Assembly: GCF_014837245.1 (NCBI RefSeq)
Contig: NZ_JACYFU010000002.1
Coordinates: 248,001 to 312,000, forward strand
DNA: 64,000 nt
Source: Devosia oryzisoli
GTDB taxonomy: Bacteria; Pseudomonadota; Alphaproteobacteria; Rhizobiales; Devosiaceae
Reading direction: 5' to 3'
The notes under the pieces were generated by a model that saw only the letters and a list, made by a program, of their open reading frames with translations, had not been told where the DNA came from and searched no databases. Positions 25,547 through 34,580 of this stretch are shown here, piece after piece. Within the stretch, counting starts at the first letter, position 1, and each line of letters begins with the position of its first letter. The position numbers and the translations under genes are program-made.

Positions 25547-26269
25547 TCAGCCGCACCGGACGCGCAGGCGGGCCAGGTCCGGTACCGTCACGTGCCGATA
25601 GCTGACGATTTCGATCACCCCATCGGCCTTGAGCTTGCTGATCTGCCGGCTGACCGTCTCGATGGTGAGCCCCAGGAAGTCCCCGATGTCGCTCCGGCTC
25701 AGGGGCAGGTCGAACGTCGTTGCCGCGCCTTCCTCGGTGGGGTCGATGTGGCTGGCGATGAGATAGAGGAAACTCGCCACTTTCTCGGCCGCCGTCTTGC
25801 GCCCCAGCGTCACCATCCAGTCGCGCGCTTCGTCGAGCTCGCGCAAGGCCTGCATCATCACGCGGTGTTCGAGCGGCGCGCTGTCCTTGAGCATCGACTC
25901 CAGCGCCGGGCGCGGGATGACGCACAAATCCACATCGGACGCGGCCTCGGCCGTCACCCGGCTTTCTGACGCAAAGGGCCGCCCCAGAAGGTCGGGCGCA
26001 AATTGCAGCCCCACCACCTGCTGCCGTCCATCCTCGAGCACCTTGGTGAGCTTGACCACGCCGCGCAGCACGTTGGCGTAGCTGTCGATGGGCATGGCAT
26101 CGGCAATCAGTTCCTCGCCCTCGCCCCGGTGCACGCGGCGCGTGGCCTTGGACAATTGCTGCAACTGCTCGGGCCTGAGGGCGCCGCAAATCCCCTGGTG
26201 CCGCGCCTCGCAGCTCTGGCAGAGCACCGGCAGATCAGAATTGTGGATGTCCTTGCGAACCGTCTGCAT
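25547..26269 (-). CDS. fnrN: Oxygen-sensing Fnr-type regulator (FnrN/FnrL-like)
   Basis: 240 residues, Crp/Fnr family. Cys17, Cys20 and Cys28 (LCQSCEARHQGIC) plus Cys116 (VDLCVIP) can hold an oxygen-labile [4Fe-4S] cluster, which separates it from cluster-free FixK. A cNMP-like beta-roll (about 40-150), a dimer helix (ALRELDEARDWM) and a helix-turn-helix (SDIGDFLGLTIETVSRQISKL) follow; E-x2-SR is the contact set for TTGAT-N4-ATCAA boxes. ATG 26269 is preferred over a start at 26356. Divergent from the copper operon. I saw no FNR box next to it. Confidence 0.9.
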   Translation of the reverse strand: MQTVRKDIHNSDLPVLCQSCEARHQGICGALRPEQLQQLSKATRRVHRGEGEELIADAMPIDSYANVLRGVVKLTKVLEDGRQQVVGLQFAPDLLGRPFASESRVTAEAASDVDLCVIPRPALESMLKDSAPLEHRVMMQALRELDEARDWMVTLGRKTAAEKVASFLYLIASHIDPTEEGAATTFDLPLSRSDIGDFLGLTIETVSRQISKLKADGVIEIVSYRHVTVPDLARLRVRCG

Positions 26270-26398
26270 GGTCTTGGCCCTCGTGCCTGAGACTCTTAAG
26301 GTGCTCTGAGGCGCCACAATAACCCCATCTGGTGTCGCTGCGCCAATGTGAAGCACTTGGGGCTTTCGCGCTCGGCTCGAAAAGTTTGTGGCCGGCCC

Positions 26399-26429
26399 TT
26401 GACCTTCCCATGATGGGAAGCCTTACATG
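26399..26429 (+). promoter_or_regulatory. CueR-type copper-responsive promoter of copA
   Basis: The -35 TTGACC (26399-26404) and a -10-like TACATG (26424-26429) are 19 bases apart, the long spacer typical of MerR-family promoters. Centred in the spacer is the palindrome CTTCCCA-TGA-TGGGAAG (26404-26420). This matches known CueR operators (ACCTTCC...GGAAGGT) and lies about 20 bases before copA, whose operon encodes a CueR. Confidence 0.85.
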
Positions 26430-26449
26430 ATGGCGGACGAGGTGCAAAA

Positions 26450-28714
26450 ATGAACGAACACGTCCATCATCCACAGCCCAATTCCACGGTCCAGCTCGAT
26501 ATCGAGGGCATGACCTGCGCCTCCTGCGTGTCGCGCGTCGAAAAGGCGCTACTCAAGGTGCCCGGCGTCACCGCCGCTTCGGTTAACCTGGCGACCGAGC
26601 GTGCCAGCGTCCAGCTCGCCGAGCCTGCCGGCCCGGAGCCGCTGATCGGCGCCATCGAAAAGATCGGTTACAAGGCGCGACCGCATCAGAAGGCGCATGG
26701 CCATGTCGGCCACCACCACCATGACGAGGACGCGGCGGTACTGCGCCGCGACACCATCCGCGCCGCTATCCCGACCCTGCCGCTGGTCATCATCGAGATG
26801 GGTGGCCATCTCTATCCGCCCTTCCACATGGCGGTGATGTCGGTGGTGCCGCTGCCGGCGCTCTACATTGCCTATTTCGTGCTCGCCAGTTTCGTCCTCT
26901 TCGTGCCCGGCTGGCGCTTCTTCAAGATCGGCATCCCGACGCTGCTGCATCGGGCGCCGGAAATGAACTCGCTGGTCGCGGTCGGCGCCGGCGCGGCGTG
27001 GATTTACTCCACCGTCGTCACCTTTGCGCCGCAGCTCCTCCCCGAGGCGACCCGCAACGTCTACTTCGAGGCCGCGGCCGTCATCGTGACGCTGATCCTG
27101 CTCGGCCGCTGGCTCGAGGCGCGCGCCAAGGGCCGCACCGGCGCCGCCATCCAGCATCTGGTGGGCCAGCAGGCCAAGACCGCCCGCGTCGAGCGCGACG
27201 GGACCGTCGAGGAAGTCGCCATCGCCGAGGTGGCCGTGGGCGACATCGTCCTTGTGCGCCCGGGCGAAAAGATCGCCGTGGATGGCGAGGTGGTCGACGG
27301 GTCGAGCCATGTCGATGAATCCATGATCTCCGGCGAGCCCCTGCCCGTCGCCAAGACCGCGGGCGCCAGCGTGGTGGGCGGCACGCTCAACACCTCCGGC
27401 AGTTTCCGCTTCCGCGCCACCAAGGTGGGCGGCGATACCATGCTGGCGCAGATCATCCGCATGGTCGAGGACGCCCAGGCCGGCAAGCTGCCGATCCAGG
27501 GCGTGGTCGACCAGATCACCGCCTGGTTCGTGCCGGCCGTCATGGCGCTGGCGCTCCTCACCTTCGCCGCCTGGCTGGTCTGGGGTCCCGAACCCAACCT
27601 GACCTATGCGCTGGTCAACGCCGTTGCCGTCCTCATCATCGCCTGTCCGTGTGCGATGGGCCTGGCCACGCCCACCTCCATCATGGTGGGCACCGGCCGC
27701 GCCGCCGAACTCGGCGTCCTCTTCCGCAAGGGCGAAGCGCTGCAGCTCCTGCGCGATGCCGGCATCGTGGCCTTCGACAAGACCGGCACGCTCACCGAAG
27801 GCAAGCCGCAACTCACCGATCTCATTCTCGATGAGCATTTCGAGCATGACGAGGTCCTGGCCCTGGTGGCCGCCCTCGAGGCCCGCTCCGAGCACCCCAT
27901 TGCCAGCGCCATCGTCGCTGCGGCCGAAAAGGCAGGCCTCACGCTCTCCCCGGTGGAAGAATTCGACTCCGATCCGGGCCATGGCGTCGTCGGTCGGGTC
28001 GGGGGACGGCTCGTCAAGGTCGGCTCGGCCCGTTACCTCTCCGGCCTCGATCTCTCCGATTTCGATGCCGCCGTCGAGCGCCTGAGCGCAGAGGGCAAGA
28101 GCCCGGTCTTTGCCGCCATCGACGACAGGCCGGCAGCGGCGATCGTCGTGGCCGACGTGCTCAAGCCCACCAGCAAGGCGGTCATCGCCGCGCTGCACGA
28201 GCAGGGCCTCAAGACCGCGATGATCTCGGGCGACAATCGCCGCACCGCCGAAGCGATCGCCCGAGACCTGGGCATCGACGAAGTGCGCGCCGAAGTGCTG
28301 CCAGCCGACAAGGCCGCTGCCCTCAAGACGCTGCGCCAGGCCTATCGCACCGTCGCCTATGTCGGGGACGGCATCAACGACGCCCCGGCCCTGGCCGAAG
28401 CCGATGTCGGCATCGCGGTCGGCACGGGCACCGATGCGGCCATCGAAAGCGCCGATGTGGTACTGCTGGGCGGAGACCTGCGGCAGGTACTCAACGCCTT
28501 CATCATCAGCCGCGCCACCTTGCGCAACATCTGGGAGAACCTGTTCTGGGCGTTCGGCTACAACGTTATCCTGATCCCCGTGGCCGCCGGCGTCCTCTAC
28601 CCCGCCTTCGGCATCCTGCTTTCGCCCATGCTGGGTGCCGGGGCAATGGCGCTCTCGAGCGTGCTCGTCGTGTCCAACGCGCAGCGACTGCGCACCGTCA
28701 AGGGAGTGATGTGA
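26450..28714 (+). CDS. copA: Cu(I)-exporting P1B-type ATPase
   Basis: 754 residues. One N-terminal metal-binding domain with Cys23 and Cys26 (GMTCASC), then a His-rich linker ([10 protein letters not shown]). About 8 membrane segments follow, with the transmembrane Cu site Cys399-Pro-Cys401, TGE-type loop ISGEPLPV, phospho-Asp443 in DKTGT, SEHP in the nucleotide domain and [10 protein letters not shown]. These define subtype P1B-1, exporting Cu+ from cytoplasm to periplasm. First gene of copA-cueR-copZ, with a CueR-type promoter in front and stop and start overlapping at cueR. Confidence 0.95.
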   Translation: MNEHVHHPQPNSTVQLDIEGMTCASCVSRVEKALLKVPGVTAASVNLATERASVQLAEPAGPEPLIGAIEKIGYKARPHQKAHGHVGHHHHDEDAAVLRRDTIRAAIPTLPLVIIEMGGHLYPPFHMAVMSVVPLPALYIAYFVLASFVLFVPGWRFFKIGIPTLLHRAPEMNSLVAVGAGAAWIYSTVVTFAPQLLPEATRNVYFEAAAVIVTLILLGRWLEARAKGRTGAAIQHLVGQQAKTARVERDGTVEEVAIAEVAVGDIVLVRPGEKIAVDGEVVDGSSHVDESMISGEPLPVAKTAGASVVGGTLNTSGSFRFRATKVGGDTMLAQIIRMVEDAQAGKLPIQGVVDQITAWFVPAVMALALLTFAAWLVWGPEPNLTYALVNAVAVLIIACPCAMGLATPTSIMVGTGRAAELGVLFRKGEALQLLRDAGIVAFDKTGTLTEGKPQLTDLILDEHFEHDEVLALVAALEARSEHPIASAIVAAAEKAGLTLSPVEEFDSDPGHGVVGRVGGRLVKVGSARYLSGLDLSDFDAAVERLSAEGKSPVFAAIDDRPAAAIVVADVLKPTSKAVIAALHEQGLKTAMISGDNRRTAEAIARDLGIDEVRAEVLPADKAAALKTLRQAYRTVAYVGDGINDAPALAEADVGIAVGTGTDAAIESADVVLLGGDLRQVLNAFIISRATLRNIWENLFWAFGYNVILIPVAAGVLYPAFGILLSPMLGAGAMALSSVLVVSNAQRLRTVKGVM

Positions 28715-29121
28715 TGAATATCGGCCAGGCTGCCGAGCGCTCCGGCGTTTCGGCCAAGATGATCCGCTACTACGAAGAGATCGGCCTGATCGAGCCGCCC
28801 GGGCGCACGGAAAGCAATTACCGCGTCTATGGCGAGGACGAAGTGCATATCCTGCGCTTCATCAAGCGGGCCCGTACCCTCGGATTTTCCATCGAGGAAA
28901 CGACGCTCCTTCTCGGCCTCTGGCAGGACAAGTCGCGCACCAGCTCGGAAGTGCGCGATATCGCGAGCGACCACATCGCGGCGCTCGAAACAAAGATCGG
29001 GGAATTGCAGGGCATGGTCAAAACCCTGCGCCACCTCGTGCATTGCTGTCATGGCGACGACCGCCCCGACTGCCCCATTCTCGACGACCTCGCCGGCGCC
29101 CCGGCGAAGAAAGGACATTGA
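28714..29121 (+). CDS. cueR: Cu(I)-responsive MerR-family activator
   Basis: 135 residues. N-terminal MerR helix-turn-helix ([20 protein letters not shown]), a dimerisation helix, and a metal loop with Cys112 and Cys120 (CCHGDDRPDC). Ser77 marks a sensor of monovalent metal (Cu+, Ag+, Au+) in this family. ATG 28714 is chosen: it overlaps the copA stop (TGATG) and has AGGGAG upstream. It would activate the 19-bp-spacer promoter at 26399. Confidence 0.93.
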   Translation: MNIGQAAERSGVSAKMIRYYEEIGLIEPPGRTESNYRVYGEDEVHILRFIKRARTLGFSIEETTLLLGLWQDKSRTSSEVRDIASDHIAALETKIGELQGMVKTLRHLVHCCHGDDRPDCPILDDLAGAPAKKGH

Positions 29122-29122
29122 T

Positions 29123-29323
29123 ATGAGCGAGAAAACCACCCTCACCGTCAACGACATGACCTGCGGCCACTGCGTCGGCACCGTCCGCGGCGCACTGGAG
29201 CAAGCCCTGCCGGGCACGCAGGTCGACATCGACCTGGCCACCAAGAAAGTGAGCTTCACCGGCGACAAGGCCAAGGGCGAGGACGCCATCCGCGAAGCCG
29301 GCTACACCCCCGAAGCCGCCTGA
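29123..29323 (+). CDS. copZ: Copper chaperone CopZ (HMA domain)
   Basis: 66 residues, a single heavy-metal-associated domain with the Cu(I)-binding motif MTCGHC and a ferredoxin-like beta-alpha-beta pattern to AGYTPEAA. It delivers cytoplasmic Cu+ to CopA. Starts 1 base after the cueR stop with AAGG upstream. Last gene of the copper operon. Confidence 0.92.
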   Translation: MSEKTTLTVNDMTCGHCVGTVRGALEQALPGTQVDIDLATKKVSFTGDKAKGEDAIREAGYTPEAA

Positions 29324-29721
29324 TCGCCCCGCACCAAGGACTGCGGAGCGACCCTCTCATCCGGCGCTCCGCGCCATCTTCTCCCCGAGTGGGAGAAGAA
29401 AAAGGCCGGACCTCCCCGTATCCCGGCATATCCCTGGGACGCAGGCACCTCCTCTTCCTCTCCCCCTCGGGGAGAGGGTGCCCAAAGGGCGGGTGAGGGG
29501 GATGCCTCCGCACGCACAACCCCCAGGCAAGCGCACGCAGCGCCGACCCGATCACACAGAAAAACTGGTGAGCTCCTGCGGCACCAAAGAAGGCCGGCGT
29601 CGCCTGGAGCTCGGGCAGACAAATGCCCACAAGTCCATGAAGTTCCTGCGACAAAACGCCTGATACAAAATCAAAGGGGCACCCGATGGGTGCCCCTTCT
29701 TCGTTGGAAGGAACGCCGGGA
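29324..29721. repeat. Repeat-bearing intergenic region between copZ and the sugar ABC operon
   Basis: 398 bases without a convincing gene. It holds a palindromic element near 29351-29405 (CATCTTCTCCCCGAGTGGGA, then GAAGA) and a second at 29451-29505 (CTCCCCCTCGGGGAGAGGGT, then GGGCGGGTGAGGGGG). The latter is a variant of the window-wide family and is close to the copy at 10901. A terminator at 29674 serves the operon on the minus strand. Confidence 0.7.
29674..29698 (-). terminator. Strong terminator of the sugar ABC operon
   Basis: Perfect 11-bp stem AAGGGGCACCC (29674-29684) / GGGTGCCCCTT (29688-29698) with a 3-base loop. Read on the minus strand it is followed by TGATTTTG and lies 23 bases after the binding-protein stop. 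Confidence 0.85.
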
Positions 29722-30672
29722 TCAGAACGGGCTCTCTTCGTCCAGGAACTCGCTGGCATTCTCCTGGGTGATCAGCGTCGATTCGAGGATATAGCGGCCC
29801 GAAACCGGCACGCCGCCGACCGCGTGCGCCGTCGTCAGCTCGATCGCCGTCGAGATCATGGCCGGGTTGTAGCTGACGTCCACCGGCATCAGCTTGTCGC
29901 CATCAGCCACGCGCTGGATCATCTGCTGCATGCCGGCGCCGCCGACAATGAACATCTCGTCTTCGCGGCCGGCCTGCTTGATCGCCTCGATGGCGCCCAC
30001 CGCCGTGTCGTCGTCCTGCGCCCACACGCCCTTGATGTCCGGGAAGCGCGTCAGGAAGTCCTGCATCACCTTGAAGCCGTCATCGCGGTTCCAGTTGGCG
30101 AACTCGTCGTCCAGCACCTTGATGTTGGTGCCTTCGATGCCGGCCATGAAGGCGTCGACGCGCTGCTGGTCGATCGGGATGGGCAGGCCGCGCAGCACCA
30201 CGATGTTGCCGCCGTCCGGCATGGCTTCCTTGAAGTAGTTGGCGGTGTTGGTGCCCAGGCCCGGATTGTCGCCGGCGACGTAGAGATCTTCCACGCCGTC
30301 GATCGAGAGCTGGCGGTCCACCACGGTGACGAACTTGCCCGCGTCCTTGACCTGCTTGATGGCCGAGGTCATGGCGTCCGGATCACCGGGCAGGATCACC
30401 AGCGCGTCGATATTGCGGGTCGAGACCATGTCCTCGATGTCGGCGATCTGTTTGGGCGCGTCGGCAGCCGAAGCGAACACGAACGTCGCATCCGGATAGA
30501 CCTTGCTGAGGCGGTCGATAGTCTGCTGGGCGAAGTAGTTGACGCCGCCGGTCCAGCCGTGGTCCGCGGCCGGCACGGAGACGCCGATCGTCACCTTGTC
30601 CTGCGCGATGGCAGCGCCACCAAGGGCGCCGGCCAGCACGGTCGCTGCCAGAAGGGTCTTGATCAGTTTCAT
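29722..30672 (-). CDS. Sugar ABC transporter substrate-binding protein
   Basis: 316 residues of the RbsB-like periplasmic binding family. A signal peptide (LLAATVLAGALGGAAIA) precedes VTIGVSVPAADHGWTGGVNY. LVILPGDPDAMTSAI, VTVVDRQLS and VWAQDDDTAVGAI line the ligand cleft. The ATG at 30672 has GGGAGGA 5 bases upstream. Third gene of an ATPase-permease-binding protein operon under LacI control. The sugar cannot be read from the sequence; ribose- or pentose-type ligands are typical of the family. Confidence 0.88.
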   Translation of the reverse strand: MKLIKTLLAATVLAGALGGAAIAQDKVTIGVSVPAADHGWTGGVNYFAQQTIDRLSKVYPDATFVFASAADAPKQIADIEDMVSTRNIDALVILPGDPDAMTSAIKQVKDAGKFVTVVDRQLSIDGVEDLYVAGDNPGLGTNTANYFKEAMPDGGNIVVLRGLPIPIDQQRVDAFMAGIEGTNIKVLDDEFANWNRDDGFKVMQDFLTRFPDIKGVWAQDDDTAVGAIEAIKQAGREDEMFIVGGAGMQQMIQRVADGDKLMPVDVSYNPAMISTAIELTTAHAVGGVPVSGRYILESTLITQENASEFLDEESPF

Positions 30673-30779
30673 TGCAGTCCTCCCATAAGGGCTCGACGAG
30701 AGCCCGATGTTAAACCTTTGTCCGGAGCCCCGACCCTGTCCTCCTTGGGTCTGATGCTCCCGTTCTAGGCCACACGCCC

Positions 30780-31784
30780 TCAGGCAGCGCGGCGGCCGCG
30801 CTGCAGCAGCACGGCGAGGATGATGATGACGCCCTGGAATGCGCCATTGAGATAGGGGCTGATGAAGCTCTGCAGGTTGAGGATATTGCCGATCAGCCCG
30901 AGGATGATCACACCCACCACCGTGCCCCAGATGCGGCCATAGCCACCCTTGAGCGTGGTGCCGCCGATGATCACCGCCGCAATGGCTTCCAGCTCCCACA
31001 GGACGCCGGTCGTGCTCGACGCCGAGCCGAGGCGCGGCACGTAGAGCAGCACCGCCACTCCCACCAGGATGCCCTGCACGATGTAGGTGATGAGCCGGAC
31101 GTTATCGACATTGATCGACGAGTAGCGCGACACCTGCTCGCTCGAGCCGATAGCGGCGCAATAGCGGCCGAAGGCGGTGCGGCGCATGACGATCTCGCCG
31201 CCGATGGCCACCAGCGCGAAAACGATGATCGGCCACGGCACGCCCAGGATGCCGTTGTAGTAGACCGGCCGGTAGAGGTCGGCGACGTTGAAGTTGAGCG
31301 AGAGCGTGCCGCCATCGGCGAGAAACGTCACCAGCGAGCGGAAGATGCCCATCGTGCCCAGCGTCACGATAAAAGCCTCGATGCGGCCGCGCGTCACCAT
31401 CAGACCGTTGCCGATGCCGGCCGCGCCGCCCACGGCAAGGCCTGCCAGCATGCCGATCAGCACCACGCCGACGCTCACGCCCATGGACGGGATCAGCGCA
31501 TTCATGACGATGATCATGACGCCTGCCACCACGGCCGCCATCGACCCCACCGAAAGGTCGAGCCCGCCGGCAGTGATCACGAAGGTCGCGCCGATGGCGA
31601 TGATGCCGATGAAGGACGAGCGCGCCAGCACATTGGTGATGTTGTTGTAGCTGAGGAAGTTCTCGTTGAGCGAAATGCCCAGCAGCACCAGGAGGACAAG
31701 CGCCAGCAGCGGCCCCACCGTCTTGAAATCGATGCGCATGCCGCGCGCCGGCTTCGCCGGAACCTCAGGCGCTGATACGCTCAT
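30780..31784 (-). CDS. Sugar ABC transporter permease (RbsC-like)
   Basis: 334 residues with about 10 hydrophobic segments. The conserved loops TAGGLDLSVGSMAAVVAGV and VIIGGTTLKGGYGRIWGTV place it in BPD_transp_2. ATG 31784 (MSVSAPEVP) has AGGGTGGA upstream and overlaps the end of the ATPase gene by 20 bases. It probably forms a homodimer, since only one permease gene is present. Confidence 0.9.
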   Translation of the reverse strand: MSVSAPEVPAKPARGMRIDFKTVGPLLALVLLVLLGISLNENFLSYNNITNVLARSSFIGIIAIGATFVITAGGLDLSVGSMAAVVAGVMIIVMNALIPSMGVSVGVVLIGMLAGLAVGGAAGIGNGLMVTRGRIEAFIVTLGTMGIFRSLVTFLADGGTLSLNFNVADLYRPVYYNGILGVPWPIIVFALVAIGGEIVMRRTAFGRYCAAIGSSEQVSRYSSINVDNVRLITYIVQGILVGVAVLLYVPRLGSASSTTGVLWELEAIAAVIIGGTTLKGGYGRIWGTVVGVIILGLIGNILNLQSFISPYLNGAFQGVIIILAVLLQRGRRAA

Positions 31785-33306
31785 TGTGTCCACCCTGTTT
31801 GATGCCTGCGGCATAGCGCATGATTTCTTCTTCGGCGATTTCCGCGCCCTCCAGCACGCCCGCGAGGCGCCCGGTGCGGATCACCGCTACGCGGTGGCTG
31901 AGGCCGATCACCTCCTGCAGCTCCGAGGAGATGAGGATGATCGATTTGCCCTCGGCCGCCAGTGCCGCGATGATGTGATAGATCTGCTGCTTGGTGCCGA
32001 CATCGATGCCGCGCGTCGGCTCGTCCATGATGATGATGTCGGGCTCGCTTTCCATGGTCTTGCCCAGCATCAGCTTTTGCTGGTTGCCGCCTGAAAGCCG
32101 CCCCACCGCGACCGAAGCGTCCCGCGCCCGGATATCGAAGCGCCGCACCGAGCGCTCCAGCGCCCGCTCCTCGCTGGCGCTGTCGAGAAAGCCCATGCGC
32201 AGGTGCCTTTTCAGCGTCAGCAGCGTGAGGTTCGGCCTCAGGCCCATGTTGAGCAGCAGGCCCTTGCCCTTGCGATCCTTGGTCATGTAGGCGATGCCCG
32301 CATCCACCGATTGAGCCACGCGGGTGAAGTTGACGGGTTTGCCCTCGAGTTCCACCTCGCCTTCGCTGCGCCGCGCGAGCCCTACCACCGCTTCGGCAAT
32401 CGCCGTGCGGCCCGACCCGATGAGCCCGGCAAAGCCCAGGATTTCGCCCTTGCGCAGATCGAAGGAAATGTCGTGGACGCCCGGCGCCGACAGGTGCCGC
32501 ACGCTCAGCACCACCGGCGCGTCGACGTCGGGCTCGTGCTTGGGCGGATAAAGGTTCGACAGTTCGCGGCCCACCATCATCTGGGCAATGGAATCGGGCG
32601 TCAGCGCCTCGGTGCCCACCGTCGCGATCAGTTGTCCATCGCGCAGCACCGTCACGCGCTGCGCCAGTTGCATGATTTCGTCGAGCTTGTGCGAGATGAA
32701 CACCACCGCCACGCCGCGCGCCGTCAGCCGCCGGATCTGGTCGAACAGCGTCTGCGTTTCGCCCACCGAGAGCACCGCCGTCGGCTCGTCCATGATGAGA
32801 ACCCGCGCGTCACGGCTGATCGCCTTGGCGATTTCCACCATCTGCTTGTCGGCGATCGAGAGCGAGCGGATGCGCGCGTCCGGATCGACATGGACGTGCA
32901 GCGTGTCTAGGATTTCCGCCGCCCGGCGCCGCATCTCGCCGCTCTGCAAAAAGCCGTAGCGCTTGAGTTCGCGACCCAGAAAAATCGAATCGGCGACTGT
33001 CAGATCCTCGGCCAGGTTCAGTTCCTGGTGGATCAGCACAATGCCCATGGCCTCTGCCTGCCCATTGGGCGGCAAGGTTACGGTCTGCCCGTCATATTCG
33101 ATGGTGCCGGAGGTCGGCTGCTCGATCCCGGAGAGAATCTTGATGAGGGTCGACTTGCCCGCGCCGTTCTCACCAATGATGGCGTGAACCTCGCCCGGCC
33201 TGACGTCGAAATCGATACTGAACAGCACCGGAATTTCGCCGAAGGACTTGGAGATACGATGCGCCGCCAGGATGGGCCGGACAGCACTGTCCTGCGGATC
33301 GCTCAT
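31765..33306 (-). CDS. Sugar ABC transporter ATP-binding protein (RbsA-like, double NBD)
   Basis: 513 residues. NBD1 has GENGAGKST and VLIMDEPTAVL. NBD2 has a degenerate Walker A (GLIGSGRTA), signature LSGGNQQKLML and IIIMDEPTRGIDVG. ATG 33306 (MSDPQDSAV) is chosen because GGGGAGGGGA lies close upstream; the frame continues to 33384 across one of the operators. First gene of the operon, divergent from the LacI regulator. Confidence 0.92.
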   Translation of the reverse strand: MSDPQDSAVRPILAAHRISKSFGEIPVLFSIDFDVRPGEVHAIIGENGAGKSTLIKILSGIEQPTSGTIEYDGQTVTLPPNGQAEAMGIVLIHQELNLAEDLTVADSIFLGRELKRYGFLQSGEMRRRAAEILDTLHVHVDPDARIRSLSIADKQMVEIAKAISRDARVLIMDEPTAVLSVGETQTLFDQIRRLTARGVAVVFISHKLDEIMQLAQRVTVLRDGQLIATVGTEALTPDSIAQMMVGRELSNLYPPKHEPDVDAPVVLSVRHLSAPGVHDISFDLRKGEILGFAGLIGSGRTAIAEAVVGLARRSEGEVELEGKPVNFTRVAQSVDAGIAYMTKDRKGKGLLLNMGLRPNLTLLTLKRHLRMGFLDSASEERALERSVRRFDIRARDASVAVGRLSGGNQQKLMLGKTMESEPDIIIMDEPTRGIDVGTKQQIYHIIAALAAEGKSIILISSELQEVIGLSHRVAVIRTGRLAGVLEGAEIAEEEIMRYAAGIKQGGHNERISA

Positions 33307-33369
33307 CGACAAGTCCCCTCCCCGTGAACGCTGCCCGGTCTGTTGCCGAGTGCTGCGTTCCAGAGTCGA

Positions 33370-33404
33370 TGTAAAGGTTTTCATGGTTCATGTAAAGGTT
33401 TACA
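33370..33404. promoter_or_regulatory. Tandem LacI-type operators
   Basis: TGTAAAGGTTTACA (33391-33404) is a palindrome with a GG centre, and TGTAAAGGTTTTCA (33370-33383) is a near copy exactly 21 bases away, two helical turns on the same face. They lie between the divergent ABC operon and its LacI regulator, and the word is of the TGTAAA-N2-TTTACA type bound by LacI/GalR proteins. Confidence 0.75.
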
Positions 33405-33517
33405 AAGGGGGATAACCGTATATGCCTTTGGCATGCGCCGTGTCGGAGGAGACGGCTTCTGCTAGGGCGGAGGCGCGTCGCTGCGGAACCGGCTGCGCGC
33501 AGGGGGCGGAGCCTTAG

Positions 33518-34540
33518 GTGCAGCAGCAGAAACTGGCCACGATCGAAGATGTCGCCGCCATGGCCGGGGTCTCCATCGCCACGGTCAGCCGCGCCATGAA
33601 CGAGCCCACCAAGGTGGCGGACGCCACGCGCAAGCGCGTCGCCGACGCCGTCGCCCGCACCGGCTACACCACCAATGCCATGGCCCGGTCGCTGCGCATG
33701 CGGCGCTCCAACATGATCCTGATCCTGGCGCCCGACGTCGGTGATCCGAACTTTTCCAACATCCTGGTCGGCCTCGAAACCGAGGCCAGCAAGCGCGGCT
33801 ACGGCGTCCTCATCGGCAACACCCAGAACGATCCCAGCCGCGAAACCGATTACCTGCGCTTCATCAGTTCCAACCAGGCCGACGGCCTTATCCTCTTTAC
33901 TGGCCACCTCCCCTATGGCGTCGGACAGGACGCGGCCAAGCTGCCGGCCATGGTCGCCGTCAACGAACCGGTTCCGGGCAGCGATGTGCCCTTCGTCGGC
34001 GTCGACAATTTCGAGGGCGCCCGCGTCGCCACCGAGCATCTGATCTCGCAGGGCCATCGCCGCATCGCCTTTGTCGGGCGCGCCAACAATCGCGAGATCA
34101 ACAGCCGCCGCGAGCAGGGCTATCTCGCCGCCCTTGCCGGCGCCGGCCTCACTGCCGATCCGCGCCTCATCATCGATGGCGACGGCACCACCGAGAGCGG
34201 CCGCGCCGCCACCGAACTGATGTTCGTGCGCGATGCCCTGCCCACCGCCTTCTTCTGCGTCAACGATGCCACCGCGCTCGGCGTCATCATCTCGCTCAGC
34301 GCCCGCAATTACGAACTGCCGCGCCAGTTCTCCATCATGGGCTTTGACGACATCTCCTTTGCCAGCTTCGTCGCCCCCTCGCTCACCACCATGAAGCAGC
34401 CGCGCCATCGCATTGGTGAAGCCGCCATGGACCTGCTGCTGGCCCTCCTCGCCGGCGAGACGCCGAAATCGCGCGAGGTCCTGCTGCGCGCCGAACTGAT
34501 CCTGCGCAACTCCGTCGCCCGCGTGAACCCCGGGCGCTAG
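33518..34540 (+). CDS. LacI-family transcriptional regulator of the sugar ABC operon
   Basis: 340 residues. N-terminal helix-turn-helix with hinge (TIEDVAAMAGVSIATVSRAM, then TTNAMARSLRMRRSNMIL) and a C-terminal periplasmic-binding-protein-like effector domain (VGVDNFEGARVATEHLI, FSIMGFDDISFASF). GTG start with GGGGGCGGAG upstream. Divergent from the ABC operon, with two TGTAAA-type operators in the shared region. The inducer is presumably the transported sugar. Confidence 0.9.
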   Translation: MQQQKLATIEDVAAMAGVSIATVSRAMNEPTKVADATRKRVADAVARTGYTTNAMARSLRMRRSNMILILAPDVGDPNFSNILVGLETEASKRGYGVLIGNTQNDPSRETDYLRFISSNQADGLILFTGHLPYGVGQDAAKLPAMVAVNEPVPGSDVPFVGVDNFEGARVATEHLISQGHRRIAFVGRANNREINSRREQGYLAALAGAGLTADPRLIIDGDGTTESGRAATELMFVRDALPTAFFCVNDATALGVIISLSARNYELPRQFSIMGFDDISFASFVAPSLTTMKQPRHRIGEAAMDLLLALLAGETPKSREVLLRAELILRNSVARVNPGR

Positions 34541-34545
34541 TGCGC

Positions 34546-34568
34546 GTTGACTTGTGGTCGCAGTCAAC
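34546..34568 (+). promoter_or_regulatory. Inverted repeat and promoter in front of the ArsR-cob operon
   Basis: GTTGACT (34546-34552) pairs with AGTCAAC (34562-34568), 9 bases apart. The left arm contains TTGACT, a -35-like hexamer, and ATACTC 16 bases on is a possible -10. An ArsR-type repressor bound here would block transcription of its own gene and of the cob genes behind it. The ATG is only 13 bases downstream. Confidence 0.5.
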
Positions 34569-34580
34569 ATACTCAAGCTC

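Noticed and set aside
29478..29663. Small ORF in the copZ-ABC spacer
   Set aside because: Starts inside a palindromic repeat, has no ribosome binding site and no recognisable product.
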